64,000 nt of DNA from BAIKAL-G1 sp943370385 (GTDB lineage Bacteria; Cyanobacteriota; Cyanobacteriia; PCC-6307; Cyanobiaceae): positions 1 to 64,000 of the forward strand of contig CALRQT020000014.1 of assembly GCA_943370385.1 (NCBI GenBank), written 5' to 3'. Position numbers and translations under genes: made by a program. The notes under the pieces were generated by a model. That model searched no databases and had not been told where the DNA came from. It saw only the letters and a program-made list of their open reading frames with translations. Position 1 is the stretch's first letter. The number at the start of each line of letters is the position of its first letter. Positions 53,536-61,887 of this stretch are shown piece after piece.

Positions 53536-54869
53536 CAGCCCCCCTCACCCACCAGACCTTCAAGCCCCGAGCCCAACCCATCGGCTGGCCGAGCTTCAGA
53601 CCCATCGGCGGCGAGCAGACGCTCAAACGGGCACCATTGGCGGGCCGGAGCCGGCAACTCGCGCAGCACCTCCTCACAGAAGGCCCGCTTAAGCAGGGCC
53701 GAAGCCTGGTCGGCGGCAATGCCGCGGCTCTGCAGATAAAACAGTTCGTCCTGCTGCAGGCAGCTCACGGTCGCGCCGTGGGCGCAGCGCACGTCATCGG
53801 CCACGATCTCCAGTTCGGGCTTGGTGTCGATGCGGGCCCGATCGGAAAGCAACAGGCTGCGGCTGAGCTGGGCCGCATTGGTGCGTTGGGCGGCTCGGGG
53901 AACGCGCACGGCGCCATTGAACACGCTGCGGCCCCGGCCATCGGCCACGGCCTTATGGAGCTGGTCGAGCTGGCCTTCGGGCCCGCCAAAGGCCATGTGG
54001 CTGTGGGTGTCGGCGATCTGGTCGCCTGCCACCACCTGTAAGCCCCGCAGGGTGGTGGTGGCGCTGCCATCGACTTGAACGATGCGGGGCTCCAACCGGG
54101 AGACGCCCCATCCGGCGCTCACCGCCACCAGGCTAACGTCACTCTCGGGCTCCTGCTCGAGGGCCAGGTGGGCCAGCAAGGCCGCATCCGGCTGGCCCAG
54201 GGCCACCAGACCGTGCTCCAACCTGGCGCCCCGGCCTAGGTGGGCCTCCAGCACCAGGCTGGTGAGCCCCGCTTCGCTGGCCGTGAGCCGCTGGCAGAGC
54301 TGCAATTGGGCCTTTTCTTCCAGGATCAGCAGCACCCTCAGGGGCCGCAGCCCCGCGGCGGCATCACTCACCAGCTCCAGGCTCACCTGGCTCCGACTGG
54401 CGATGCGTAGGGCCAGCAATTGGGAGGCACAGGCATGGTTGAGCTCCACCGGCCAGTGCTGCTCGCAGCCGGTAGCCGCCAGGGTGTGGCCTAGGGCGAG
54501 CCCCAGTTCTGATTCGGAGAGCGGAGACACCCCCGCCGGCAAGACGACCCCAGCAAGGGGATCGCTGCTCCCATCGAGCTTCAGGCGCAGGGTCCCTGGC
54601 CCGGATTGGGAGGTGCCTTGCGGTGCGAGCCCATCCGTGGCGTCGCCCATAGACAGGGCAGCGCTGGAGTTGGGGTCGAGGCCAGCTAATAGGGCCAGGT
54701 CGGTGAACCGCCAGGCTTCCTGGCGCCGGGAGGGTGCTGGCAGGGCCGCAAGGGCCTCGCGCCCGCGCCCCTGGACGGCGGCCAAGGGACCCGATGGGGC
54801 TGGCAACCGGGCCAAAAGGTCTGAGGTCCAGCCAGAGAGGCTCTGCGCAGAAACAGTGCTAAGTCCCAT
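53535..54869 (-). CDS. sufD: Fe-S cluster assembly protein SufD
   Basis: A 444-residue SufD that pairs with SufB and SufC in the scaffold complex. The C-terminal beta-helix half shows GRSVFNGAVRVPRAAQRTNAAQLSRSLLLSD, CAHGATVSCLQQDELFYLQSRGI and the final AFCEEVL, the standard SufB/SufD core. The N-terminal 60 residues (ARLPAPSGPLAAVQGRGREALAALPAPSRRQEAWRFTDL) are typical too. The ATG at 54869 overlaps the sufC stop by one base (TGATG); a TTG one codon earlier is possible. Confidence 0.94.
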   Translation of the reverse strand: MGLSTVSAQSLSGWTSDLLARLPAPSGPLAAVQGRGREALAALPAPSRRQEAWRFTDLALLAGLDPNSSAALSMGDATDGLAPQGTSQSGPGTLRLKLDGSSDPLAGVVLPAGVSPLSESELGLALGHTLAATGCEQHWPVELNHACASQLLALRIASRSQVSLELVSDAAAGLRPLRVLLILEEKAQLQLCQRLTASEAGLTSLVLEAHLGRGARLEHGLVALGQPDAALLAHLALEQEPESDVSLVAVSAGWGVSRLEPRIVQVDGSATTTLRGLQVVAGDQIADTHSHMAFGGPEGQLDQLHKAVADGRGRSVFNGAVRVPRAAQRTNAAQLSRSLLLSDRARIDTKPELEIVADDVRCAHGATVSCLQQDELFYLQSRGIAADQASALLKRAFCEEVLRELPAPARQWCPFERLLAADGSEARPADGLGSGLEGLVGEGG

Positions 54870-55657
54870 CAACCCAGCTCCAGGGCCGCCAGTTCCTGGT
54901 CCACCCAGTCGTAGCCGCGCTCTTCCAGCTCGAGGGCCAGCTCACGGCCGCCCGTGCGCAGGATGCGGCCAGCGGCCATCACGTGGACGAAATCGGGCGT
55001 GATGGCCTCCAGCAGCCGCTGGTAATGGGTGATCAACAGGGTGGCGGTATCGGCGGTGGCGAGCTGGCTGACGCCGGCGGCCACGATGCGCAGGGCATCG
55101 ATATCCAGGCCCGAATCGGTTTCATCGAGGATCGCCACCATGGGCTCGAGCAGGGCCATCTGCAGAATCTCGTTGCGCTTTTTTTCGCCCCCGGAAAAGC
55201 CCTCATTCACGCTGCGATCGAGGAACGCCGGATCCATCTGCACCACCTTCAGGCGCTCGCGCACCAGGTCCTCAAAGGCAAAGGTGTCGAGTTCCTCTTG
55301 GCCGAGCTGGACCCGGCGGGCATTGGTGGCCACCCGCAGAAATTCCAGGTTGCTCACCCCCGGAATCTCCACCGGATATTGGAACCCGAGGAACACCCCC
55401 ACCCGGGCCCGTTCTTCAGGCGAAAGCTCCAGCAGGTTCTGGCCCCGGTAGGTCACCGTGCCGGCGGTCACCGTGTAGGCGGGATGGCCCGCCAGCACCT
55501 TGGAGAGGGTGCTTTTGCCGCTGCCGTTGCGGCCCATCACCGCATGGATCTCGCCGGCCCGCAGGGTGAGGTTCACCCCCTTGAGGATCGCCTTGTCCTC
55601 CACGCGGGCATGGAGACCGCTGATCTCAAGCAGAACGTCGGCGTTGGGGCGAATCAC
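54869..55657 (-). CDS. sufC: Fe-S cluster assembly ATPase SufC
   Basis: A 262-residue ABC-type ATPase of the SufBCD complex. Walker A GRNGSGKST, Q-loop FLGFQYPVEIPGV, signature FSGGEKKRNEI and Walker B AILDETDSGLD are all in place. SufC drives cluster assembly conformational change on SufB-SufD; it is not a transporter. The GTG at 55657 (VIRPNADVLLEISGL) gives normal length; the long frame upstream overlaps sufB and is rejected. Gap to sufB is 76 bases. Confidence 0.95.
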   Translation of the reverse strand: MIRPNADVLLEISGLHARVEDKAILKGVNLTLRAGEIHAVMGRNGSGKSTLSKVLAGHPAYTVTAGTVTYRGQNLLELSPEERARVGVFLGFQYPVEIPGVSNLEFLRVATNARRVQLGQEELDTFAFEDLVRERLKVVQMDPAFLDRSVNEGFSGGEKKRNEILQMALLEPMVAILDETDSGLDIDALRIVAAGVSQLATADTATLLITHYQRLLEAITPDFVHVMAAGRILRTGGRELALELEERGYDWVDQELAALELG

Positions 55658-55733
55658 GGGCGAGAAAACAAACGAATCAGAAACAGGAACAACCGCCGCC
55701 AGCACTGGCAGCAGGGAAGGGCAGATCGCCGGG

Positions 55734-57176
55734 CTAGCCGACCGACCCTTCCAACTTGAGGGCCAACAACTTGTCCGCTTCGGCGGCGAACTCCATCGGC
55801 AACTGGTTAAACACGTCGCGGCAGAAGCCACTCACCATCATGGACACGGCCTCCTCAAAGGCGATGCCCCGGCTCTGCAGATAGAAGAGCTGGTCCTCCG
55901 ACATGCGGCAGGTGCTGGCCTCATGCTCCACCGAGGCCAGGGGCTGCTGGGAGCGAATGTAGGGATAGGTGTTGGCGGCGGCCTGGTCGCCAATCAACAT
56001 CGAGTCACACTGGCTGTAGTTGCGGGCGCCCACGGCCTTAGGACCGATCTGAACCAGGCCCCGGTAGCTGTTGGCGGAATGGCCCGCGCTGATGCCCTTG
56101 CTCACGATCGTGGAGCGGGTGCGGGGGCCCACGTGCACCATCTTGGAGCCGGTATCAGCCTGCTGGTGGTTATTGGTGAGGGCCACGGAATAAAACTCAC
56201 CGACCGAATCGGCACCCTGCAGCACACAGCTGGGATATTTCCAGGTGATGGCCGAACCCGTTTCCACCTGGGTCCAGCTGATCTTGCTGCGATCACCTCG
56301 GCAGTAGCCCCGCTTGGTCACAAAGTTATAAATACCACCGACGCCATGTTCATCGCCGGCGTACCAGTTCTGCACGGTGGAATACTTAATCGAGGCATCA
56401 TCTAAGACCACCAACTCCACCACGGCCGCGTGCAGCTGGTTGGTGTCAAACATGGGGGCCGTGCAGCCCTCTAGGTAACTCACCGAAGCCCCCTCTTCCG
56501 CCACGATCAAGGTGCGCTCAAACTGGCCAGTATCACCAGAATTGATGCGGAAATAGGTGGAGAGCTCCATCGGGCATTCAACCCCTTTGGGGATGAACAC
56601 GAAGGATCCATCACTAAATACAGCCGAGTTCAGGGCTGAATAATAATTATCGTTACTGGGAACAACCGTACCTAAGTAACGCTCAATCAACTCAGGGTGC
56701 TCCTTGACGGCCTCACTGATTGAGCAGAAGATCACCCCATGCTCGGCCAACTTCTCCTTGTAGGTGGTGGCGATCGAAACACTATCAAAAACGGCGTCCA
56801 CAGCCACATTGGTGAGGCGCTTCTGCTCACTCAAGGGGATACCAAGCTTATCGAAAGTTTCGAGCAGCTTCGGATCCACCTCATCGAGGCTGGCCTTCTT
56901 ATCGCGCTGCTTGGGAGCCGCGTAATAAATAATATTTTGAAAATCAATCTGCGGATAGCCAAGGGCGGCCCAATCAGGCGTTTCCATCTGCAGCCACTGG
57001 CGATAGGCGCGCAACCTGAATTCCAGCAAAAAAGCAGGTTCGTCCTTTTTGCTCGAAATCAGGCGCACCACGTCCTCACTGAGGCCCTTGGCGATTTTTT
57101 CGGTTTCGATGTCAGTCACGAACCCGTACTTGTACGGCTGACTGACGAGATCACCAACGCTGGCTGCCGTGGTCAT
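55734..57176 (-). CDS. sufB: Fe-S cluster assembly protein SufB
   Basis: A 480-residue SufB, the main scaffold on which the SUF system builds nascent clusters. Conserved blocks include GLSEDVVRLISSKKDEP, DNYYSALNSAVFSDGSFVFIPKGVECPMELSTYFRIN, EGCTAPMFDTNQLHAAVVELV and the C-terminal QSRGIAFEEAVSMMVSGFCRDVFNQLP. It contains several cysteines suitable for cluster binding. It starts six bases after the ftrC stop, so the two are in one operon. The codon use and lower GC of parts of this gene reflect a highly expressed conserved protein. Confidence 0.96.
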   Translation of the reverse strand: MTTAASVGDLVSQPYKYGFVTDIETEKIAKGLSEDVVRLISSKKDEPAFLLEFRLRAYRQWLQMETPDWAALGYPQIDFQNIIYYAAPKQRDKKASLDEVDPKLLETFDKLGIPLSEQKRLTNVAVDAVFDSVSIATTYKEKLAEHGVIFCSISEAVKEHPELIERYLGTVVPSNDNYYSALNSAVFSDGSFVFIPKGVECPMELSTYFRINSGDTGQFERTLIVAEEGASVSYLEGCTAPMFDTNQLHAAVVELVVLDDASIKYSTVQNWYAGDEHGVGGIYNFVTKRGYCRGDRSKISWTQVETGSAITWKYPSCVLQGADSVGEFYSVALTNNHQQADTGSKMVHVGPRTRSTIVSKGISAGHSANSYRGLVQIGPKAVGARNYSQCDSMLIGDQAAANTYPYIRSQQPLASVEHEASTCRMSEDQLFYLQSRGIAFEEAVSMMVSGFCRDVFNQLPMEFAAEADKLLALKLEGSVG

Positions 57177-57182
57177 GGCCTT

Positions 57183-57551
57183 TTATCCAAGGGAGCAATG
57201 GGCCTGAATCTCTTCGACTGAGATGGTCTGCTTGTCACAGCGGAAGGCGTTGTCCTCCGTGAGAAACAGCATGCAATGGCATTCCTTGCGCTCGCGCATG
57301 GGGACGCAGGGGCAGTTCCAGAAGGCCTGTTGGACTTCGGCTTGCTTGTCCTCGTAGTGACGGCAAGGGCAGAGGGCACCGCCGAGCTCATCTTTGTGGC
57401 GGGCCAAACCTTCCAACACCACCGCCGTCACGCCGGAGTCGATGCAGAAGTAGGTGCCGGTGCGCTGGGCGTAGGTCTCGGCAAACTTGCGAATCACCTC
57501 GAGGCTCTCACTGGCCTTGGGCGCCTCTGCGGAGGTCGTGGTGTCGGACAT
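57183..57551 (-). CDS. ftrC: Ferredoxin-thioredoxin reductase, catalytic (beta) subunit
   Basis: A 122-residue protein with the full FTR catalytic-subunit cysteine set: CPCRHYEDK, NCPCVPMRERKECHCMLFL, which hold the 4Fe-4S cluster and the redox-active disulfide. FTR passes electrons from photoreduced ferredoxin to thioredoxins and so controls CP12, PRK and GAPDH by light. The ATG at 57551 gives the usual length. Only six bases separate it from sufB, so ftrC leads the suf operon: a 4Fe-4S enzyme is co-expressed with its own cluster assembly machinery. Confidence 0.93.
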   Translation of the reverse strand: MSDTTTSAEAPKASESLEVIRKFAETYAQRTGTYFCIDSGVTAVVLEGLARHKDELGGALCPCRHYEDKQAEVQQAFWNCPCVPMRERKECHCMLFLTEDNAFRCDKQTISVEEIQAHCSLG

Positions 57552-57589
57552 GGGCGGCAAGTGAACGGCGGAGTCGTGCCAGAACCGGT

Positions 57590-57621
57590 GCCTTTTCGGG
57601 CCCCATGGGGCCCGAAAAGGC
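57590..57621. repeat. 32-bp perfect palindrome in the ftrC leader
   Basis: GCCTTTTCGGGCCCCA is followed at once by its exact complement TGGGGCCCGAAAAGGC. As RNA it gives a 14-bp stem with a CATG loop, 39 bases upstream of the ftrC start codon. On the minus strand it is preceded by another GCCTTTT. It is a strong hairpin or palindromic protein site. Confidence 0.85.
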
Positions 57622-57633
57622 AAAAGGCATCAA

Positions 57634-57657
57634 TAACGAAACCAAGGGGTTTCGTTA
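57634..57657. promoter_or_regulatory. Operator-like inverted repeat upstream of ftrC-suf (candidate SufR site)
   Basis: TAACGAAACC (57634-57643) and GGTTTCGTTA (57648-57657) are perfect mirror halves separated by AAGG. The 24-base size and AT-containing arms suit a dimeric HTH regulator better than a terminator. The position, between the suf operon and sufR, makes SufR the likely ligand; this is inference. Confidence 0.55.
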
Positions 57658-57776
57658 CGGTGAAGCCTAGGGCACCGAACCCGGCGCCGGTTGTTGGACG
57701 CCAATTGTGCCCCGCGCCAAACCAAACCACCCCAAACCGGGTGTTCGCCCTGCCCGAGCCAGGCCCATCAAGGCCA

Positions 57777-57825
57777 GGCGCTGCCGTCGCCAGCCCAGTG
57801 GCGACGGGCTGGCGACGGCAGCGCC
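57777..57825. repeat. 20-bp perfect inverted repeat upstream of sufR
   Basis: A 20-base arm GGCGCTGCCGTCGCCAGCCC (57777-57796) is exactly mirrored at 57806-57825 around the 9-base loop AGTGGCGAC. Such a very stable hairpin would form in any sufR transcript that starts upstream. It ends 64 bases before the sufR start codon. Confidence 0.85.
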
Positions 57826-57889
57826 CACACCACAACCGCAAAACAAACGTGGCAAGGTGGTTGTACAGGCTGCGGCCACGCCTAGGGCC

Positions 57890-58636
57890 ATGACACTGTC
57901 CGCCCAACCCACACCGCCATCGGCGGCCCAGCAGGGTTCCCGAAGCGAGGGTCCCCCCAATCTTGGGAATCATCAGCCGGGCACCGCCAGCGCCCCCACC
58001 CGGGAAGCGGTGCTGACCCTGCTGCTGCGTCAGGGCGAGGCCACGGCCGCAGACCTCGCCTCCCAGTTGGTGGTGTCAGTGCAGGTGATGCGCCGTCACC
58101 TGCGCTCCCTCGAAGAGGACGGCCTGGTGCTGGCCAGCCCTAGCTCCGAAGGGCCGGGCCGGCCCAGCAATCGCTGGGGCCTGACCCGGGAGGGCCGTAG
58201 CCGCTTCCCCGATGGCAGCGAGCATTTCGCCCTTGGCCTGCTCGATTCCCTAGCCGCCAGCCTGCCCGCCCAGACCGTGGCCGAGCTGCTGGGCGGGCAG
58301 GCGGCCGCCCAGGCAGCGGTTTACCGCCAGAACATTGGCTCCGGCTCCCTAGCCGAACGGATCGAGCGGCTGGTGGACCTGCGCCGCCGCGACGGCTATG
58401 AGGCTGAATTTCAGCGGGACAGCGAGGGGCCCGGCTGGGTGATGAGTGAATTCCATTGCTCGGTGATGCGGATCGCCGAGCAATTTCCCTTGGTCTGCGA
58501 CCAGGAGTTGCAACTGATCCGCCACACCTTCCCCGACTGCCAGGTGGATCGGGTGCACTGGCGCCTGGAGGGGGGACACTCCTGTGGCTTCCGCCTCCAA
58601 CTCAACCCGGCCCCTGAAACAGGGCCAGGGTGCTGA
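57890..58636 (+). CDS. sufR: Fe-S-sensing transcriptional regulator SufR
   Basis: A 248-residue DeoR/ArsR-like regulator that represses the suf operon when it carries a 4Fe-4S cluster. The N-terminal winged helix (about 38-95) reads REAVLTLLLRQGEATAADLASQL. The C-terminal half has four cysteines, C190, C203, C217 and C232, with the exact CX12CX13CX14C spacing reported for SufR. It is divergent from ftrC-sufBCDS, as expected. The ATG at 57890 is preferred; earlier in-frame codons are in the inverted-repeat region. Its stop overlaps the next gene's GTG. Confidence 0.94.
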   Translation: MTLSAQPTPPSAAQQGSRSEGPPNLGNHQPGTASAPTREAVLTLLLRQGEATAADLASQLVVSVQVMRRHLRSLEEDGLVLASPSSEGPGRPSNRWGLTREGRSRFPDGSEHFALGLLDSLAASLPAQTVAELLGGQAAAQAAVYRQNIGSGSLAERIERLVDLRRRDGYEAEFQRDSEGPGWVMSEFHCSVMRIAEQFPLVCDQELQLIRHTFPDCQVDRVHWRLEGGHSCGFRLQLNPAPETGPGC

Positions 58637-59037
58637 GTCAAGCGGAGCTGGCCGAGCTGGAAGCCAGCTTGCTGCCGGCCCTGGAGCGCCACCACCTGCG
58701 GCTGCTAGCCCACAGCCTGCGCAGCCTCCAGGCGGCCGCAGGACGCCGAAGCGGCCCCCTGCCCGAGCGGGCCCTCCTGCTGGCCTGGGCCCTGGAGCAA
58801 CCTGAACTGCAGGCCGATGCTGGCTTTTGCCACGCCTTCCTCGACCAGTTGCAAGGGGCCGGCATCCAGCTGGAACGCATCGCCCAGGAAGCAAGCGCCC
58901 GAGATCAAGCGATCCAACCAACGGAGCCTGACCCCGCCGGCCCCCTGGGCCTGGACCTGGCGGAGCTGGTGACCTGGGCCCGACGCCAGGCGGACCGCCG
59001 CATTGAGAAGATCAAGGCATCCGAGTCGTTCCCTTGA
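58630..59037 (+). CDS. Conserved hypothetical protein coupled to sufR
   Basis: A 135-residue, mostly helical protein rich in Leu, Glu and Ala (LSQAELAELEASLLPALERHHLRLLAH ... LAELVTWARRQADRRIEKIKA). There is no membrane segment or signal. The GTG at 58630 overlaps the sufR stop by seven bases, and its own stop overlaps the lyase gene by four, so the three are translationally coupled. The family is not recognised; context suggests a phycobilisome or redox-related role. Confidence 0.7.
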   Translation: MLSQAELAELEASLLPALERHHLRLLAHSLRSLQAAAGRRSGPLPERALLLAWALEQPELQADAGFCHAFLDQLQGAGIQLERIAQEASARDQAIQPTEPDPAGPLGLDLAELVTWARRQADRRIEKIKASESFP

Positions 59038-59708
59038 GCAGCCCTGAGCCGGTCTCCAGCAGCCCCTTCCCCAGCAGCCCCCAGGACCCAGGGCGCCTGG
59101 TGATCAACGATGCCCTCAGCTTTTTCCAGTTGAGCTGTGGGCGCTGGCGTTCCCAGCGCAGTAGCCACCACCTGCTGCACCGCCGCGCCGAGGCCGGCGG
59201 TTCCCTGATCGTGGTGGAGGAGCTGCTGGTGGACGATCCCCGCCTGGCGGCGATTGCCCAGCTCCATGGCCAGGATCCCGCCGGCCTGGTGGGGGGCTGT
59301 CGGGTGCGCTGGAGCGGCTCGATGGCCTGGGACAAGGCCGGCGAAGACCACCAGGGCGAAAGCGTCTTCGGCCTGATCCCCACCGACGGGCGAGGCCGGG
59401 CCGGCCTGCTGCTGCGAGACCGGGGCTACGCCGAAACGGCGCCGGTGGCCGGCCATTTCCGCATGGACGAGAGGGACGACCTGCTGCTGAGCACCGACTA
59501 CGAAACGATGAGCTCCCTCGAGCGCTTCTCCTTTGCCGGGCCCAACGTGCGCCTACGCACCAGCACGGTGGAGGGGCTCTCGAACACGGCCTCGTTCTGC
59601 GTGGAAACCCGCTGCAGCGACGGGGACGGGCCGGACCTGACGGCCCTCCCGTCCGCAGCCGGCGCCAACCCCGGCGCCGGTGCCACCCTGTCCCCCCTGG
59701 GCTGGTAG
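59034..59708 (+). CDS. CpcS/CpeS-type phycobiliprotein lyase-like protein
   Basis: A 224-residue protein with the lipocalin-like CpcS/CpeS pattern: ALSFFQLSCGRWRSQRSSHHLLHRRAE at the start, a central VRWSGSMAWD strand and the diagnostic GPNVRLRTSTVEGLSNTASFCVETR near the end. Such lyases attach phycocyanobilin or phycoerythrobilin to specific cysteines of phycobiliproteins. The subtype (S or U) cannot be told from sequence alone. A Ser/Pro-rich N-terminal segment and an Ala/Gly-rich tail are extra. TTG start, overlapping the previous stop; cpcG follows within 100 bases. Confidence 0.82.
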   Translation: MSSPEPVSSSPFPSSPQDPGRLVINDALSFFQLSCGRWRSQRSSHHLLHRRAEAGGSLIVVEELLVDDPRLAAIAQLHGQDPAGLVGGCRVRWSGSMAWDKAGEDHQGESVFGLIPTDGRGRAGLLLRDRGYAETAPVAGHFRMDERDDLLLSTDYETMSSLERFSFAGPNVRLRTSTVEGLSNTASFCVETRCSDGDGPDLTALPSAAGANPGAGATLSPLGW

Positions 59709-59801
59709 GGAACGTTACGGACTGTGAGCCCTGGCCCGGACCAGCCAGTCCCCCCCAGGGCGGACTTCTACGATCAGCGGCGACGGATACCGAAGTTTCG
59801 A

Positions 59802-60563
59802 GTGGCCCTTCCTCTTCTGAAGTACGCGCCCAGCACGCAGAATTCTCGCGTGAAGGATCTGCGGGTGGGTTCGGATGAGGATCCGAAAGCCGTATCCATG
59901 GACAAGGCCATGGACCGGGAAGATCAGAACTTCGTGATCGAAGCGGCCTACCGGCAGATCTTCTTCCATGCCTTCAAGGTGGATCGGGATCGCACCCTGG
60001 AATCCCAGCTGCGCGATGGTCAGATCACGGTGCGCGATTTCATCCGCTCCCTCTGCCTGTCGGACACCTTCACCCGCAGCTTCTACAACCTCAACAGCAA
60101 CTATCGGGTGGCCCGCCACCTGGTTGAAAAGCTGCTGGGTCGCCAGGTCTTCGGCAAGGCCGAGGAAATCGCCTGGTCGGCGGTGATCATGACCCGGGGG
60201 ATCCAGGGCGCGGTCGATGACATCCTCAATAGCCAGGAGTATCTCGACAACTTCGGCTACGACACCGTGCCCTACCACCGCAACCGGGTGGTGGGATCCA
60301 GGGATCTGGGCGAAACCCCCTTCAACATCACCACCCCCCGCTACGAGGCCTACCACCGGGGCGTTCTGGGCTTCCCCCAGATCATCTACACCGGTACTGC
60401 CCGCAGCCTGCCCGAGCGCGCCCGCCAGCGTCGCGGCGGCTACCCCGAGGACTACCTCCCCTGGGTTCGCACCCTGCCGGCCACCCGCACCCGCGGCGCC
60501 TCCGGCGGCAGTGCCAACATCGACTACCTGGCGAAAGTGCCCTACCGCAGCGTCGGCCGCTAG
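59802..60563 (+). CDS. cpcG: Phycobilisome rod-core linker CpcG
   Basis: A 253-residue linker joining phycocyanin rods to the allophycocyanin core. The N-terminus VALPLLKYAPSTQNSRV is the CpcG start pattern, followed by a Pfam00427-type linker domain (about 25-185: ENQNFVIEAAYRQIFFHAF-like helix, RDFIRSLCLSDTFTRSFY, RHLVEKLLGRQVFGKAEEIAW). It has a short C-terminal tail (about 68 residues) ending KVPYRSVGR. The family normally begins M-A-L-P-L-L, so the GTG at 59802 is used; the frame is open back to 59724. A terminator follows at 60591. Confidence 0.92.
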   Translation: MALPLLKYAPSTQNSRVKDLRVGSDEDPKAVSMDKAMDREDQNFVIEAAYRQIFFHAFKVDRDRTLESQLRDGQITVRDFIRSLCLSDTFTRSFYNLNSNYRVARHLVEKLLGRQVFGKAEEIAWSAVIMTRGIQGAVDDILNSQEYLDNFGYDTVPYHRNRVVGSRDLGETPFNITTPRYEAYHRGVLGFPQIIYTGTARSLPERARQRRGGYPEDYLPWVRTLPATRTRGASGGSANIDYLAKVPYRSVGR

Positions 60564-60590
60564 GGCCCTGCAGCCCATTTGCAGCATGCG

Positions 60591-60618
60591 AGCGGCGGGT
60601 GATCCCACCGCTTTTTTT
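60591..60618 (+). terminator. Rho-independent terminator after cpcG
   Basis: AGCGGCGGG pairs with CCCACCGCT (one mismatch) around a TGAT loop and is followed by six or seven T residues. It lies 28 bases after the cpcG stop and should end the sufR-lyase-cpcG run. Confidence 0.88.
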
Positions 60619-60737
60619 GTGTCCACCACTCAAATTGGCCCTATCTGGGGGTCAGTGGATCCTGACGACAAAGGGGAGGGACGGGGTGATCAGCGAAAAG
60701 GTGTGCAGACTGATCCCGAAAGAAATCTGGAGGCGCT

Positions 60738-61883
60738 GTGAGCCAAGCCCTGTCTTCGTTGGCCCAAATGACCCTGAGGCAGCTGCGTCAGGTTGCCAGC
60801 GATCTGGGCGTGTCCCTCTACAGCCGCAAGACGAAGGAGCAGTTGGTTGACGCCATCAGCACTCGCCAGCCCCTAGCCAGCAGCAGCGGTGACGCCGAGA
60901 CCACGGCGGCTGGGGCCTGGAATGACCCCAGCCTCAGCAGCCTGGAAGCAGATCTGGCTCCAGCCCCCCGGCCTGAGTCCGAGACCCGGGTGGTGTTCTT
61001 GCCCCGAGATCCCCAATGGGCCTATGTGTTTTGGGAGATCTCGGATGGGGATCGTCAGCAGGCCCAACAGGCCGGCGCCAGCCAGCTCTGCCTGCGGGTC
61101 GCCGATGTCACCGGCCTGAGCGGCGGCGGCAGCCACCCCCACACCCTCCAGGAAGTGGCCGTGAATAGCCATGCCACCGAGTGGTATCTCCCTGTGCCCC
61201 TGAGTGATCGGGACTACCGGGTTGAGCTGGGCTATCGCAAGGCGGGTGGGGGCTGGATCTCCCTGGCCACCTCGGCCGTAGCCCGGGTGCCCGCCCTCCA
61301 TCCGAGCGAGCAGATCTACGACCAGTTCGTGCCCTTCTCCTTGGAAGCCACGCCGCTCCAACCGCTCCAGGCTCCCCAAGGCGGCACCAGCACCGACAGC
61401 CGCAGCGACAACAGCCTGCACGAGCGTCTTTATCAAGCCGCCACCTTGCCTGCCACCCGCTGGCGCCACCTGGGCCGGGGTTCCGAAGCCTTCCACGAGG
61501 ATGCGCTGAGCGGCTCCGCCGCCCTGGGCGCCGGCGGCCAATCCTCCGGAGTGGGGGTCTGGGCCAGCGGCCGCAACGACTCCGGCGCCGGGGCGATGGC
61601 CTCACGCCAACGGGCCTTTTGGCTGGTGGCCGATGCCGAACTGATCGTCTACGGCGCCACCGACCCCTCGGCCCGGCTCAGCATCGGCGATGAGGATGTG
61701 CCCCTCTCCAGCGATGGCACCTTCCGGGTTCAGGTGCCCTTCCGGGACGGCCAGCAGATCTATCCGATCAAGGCCGTGGCCGCCGATGGCGACCAGAAGC
61801 GCAACATCACCCTGGAATTTGAACGGCGCACCCCGGAAGACAACACCAACACGGCGAGCCAAGCTGTGGCCGAATGGTTCTGA
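60738..61883 (+). CDS. DUF4912 domain protein with N-terminal Rho-like/SAP motif
   Basis: A 381-residue protein. Residues about 8-42 resemble the Rho N-terminal/SAP-like helical module (MTLRQLRQVASDLGVSLYSRKTKEQL), which binds nucleic acid. Residues about 80-195 are the DUF4912 domain (RVVFLPRDPQWAYVFWEISDGDR ... YRVELGYR), and a Gly/Ser-rich stretch precedes a final DUF4912-like strand set (AFWLVADAELIVYGATDPSARLSIGDEDVPL). No enzymatic motif. GTG start with GGAGG nine bases ahead. Function unknown; it is common in cyanobacteria. Confidence 0.8.
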   Translation: MSQALSSLAQMTLRQLRQVASDLGVSLYSRKTKEQLVDAISTRQPLASSSGDAETTAAGAWNDPSLSSLEADLAPAPRPESETRVVFLPRDPQWAYVFWEISDGDRQQAQQAGASQLCLRVADVTGLSGGGSHPHTLQEVAVNSHATEWYLPVPLSDRDYRVELGYRKAGGGWISLATSAVARVPALHPSEQIYDQFVPFSLEATPLQPLQAPQGGTSTDSRSDNSLHERLYQAATLPATRWRHLGRGSEAFHEDALSGSAALGAGGQSSGVGVWASGRNDSGAGAMASRQRAFWLVADAELIVYGATDPSARLSIGDEDVPLSSDGTFRVQVPFRDGQQIYPIKAVAADGDQKRNITLEFERRTPEDNTNTASQAVAEWF

Positions 61884-61887
61884 GCCG

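Larger units (their letters stand above)
57552..57889. promoter_or_regulatory. ftrC-sufR intergenic control region
   Basis: A 338-base divergent promoter region between the suf operon (minus) and sufR (plus). It holds three separate perfect inverted repeats, listed individually: 57590-57621, 57634-57657 and 57777-57825. No CAAC-N6-GTTG (the Synechocystis SufR site) is seen. A looser pair ACAACC/GGTTGT flanks 57832-57872. No clear -35/-10 pair was identified by eye. Confidence 0.6.

Noticed and set aside
57552..57889. Search for the Synechocystis SufR operator CAAC-N6-GTTG in the suf/sufR region.
   Set aside because: It is not present on either strand. Only a looser ACAACC/GGTTGT pair with a 26-base spacer was seen, too wide for the same type of site.
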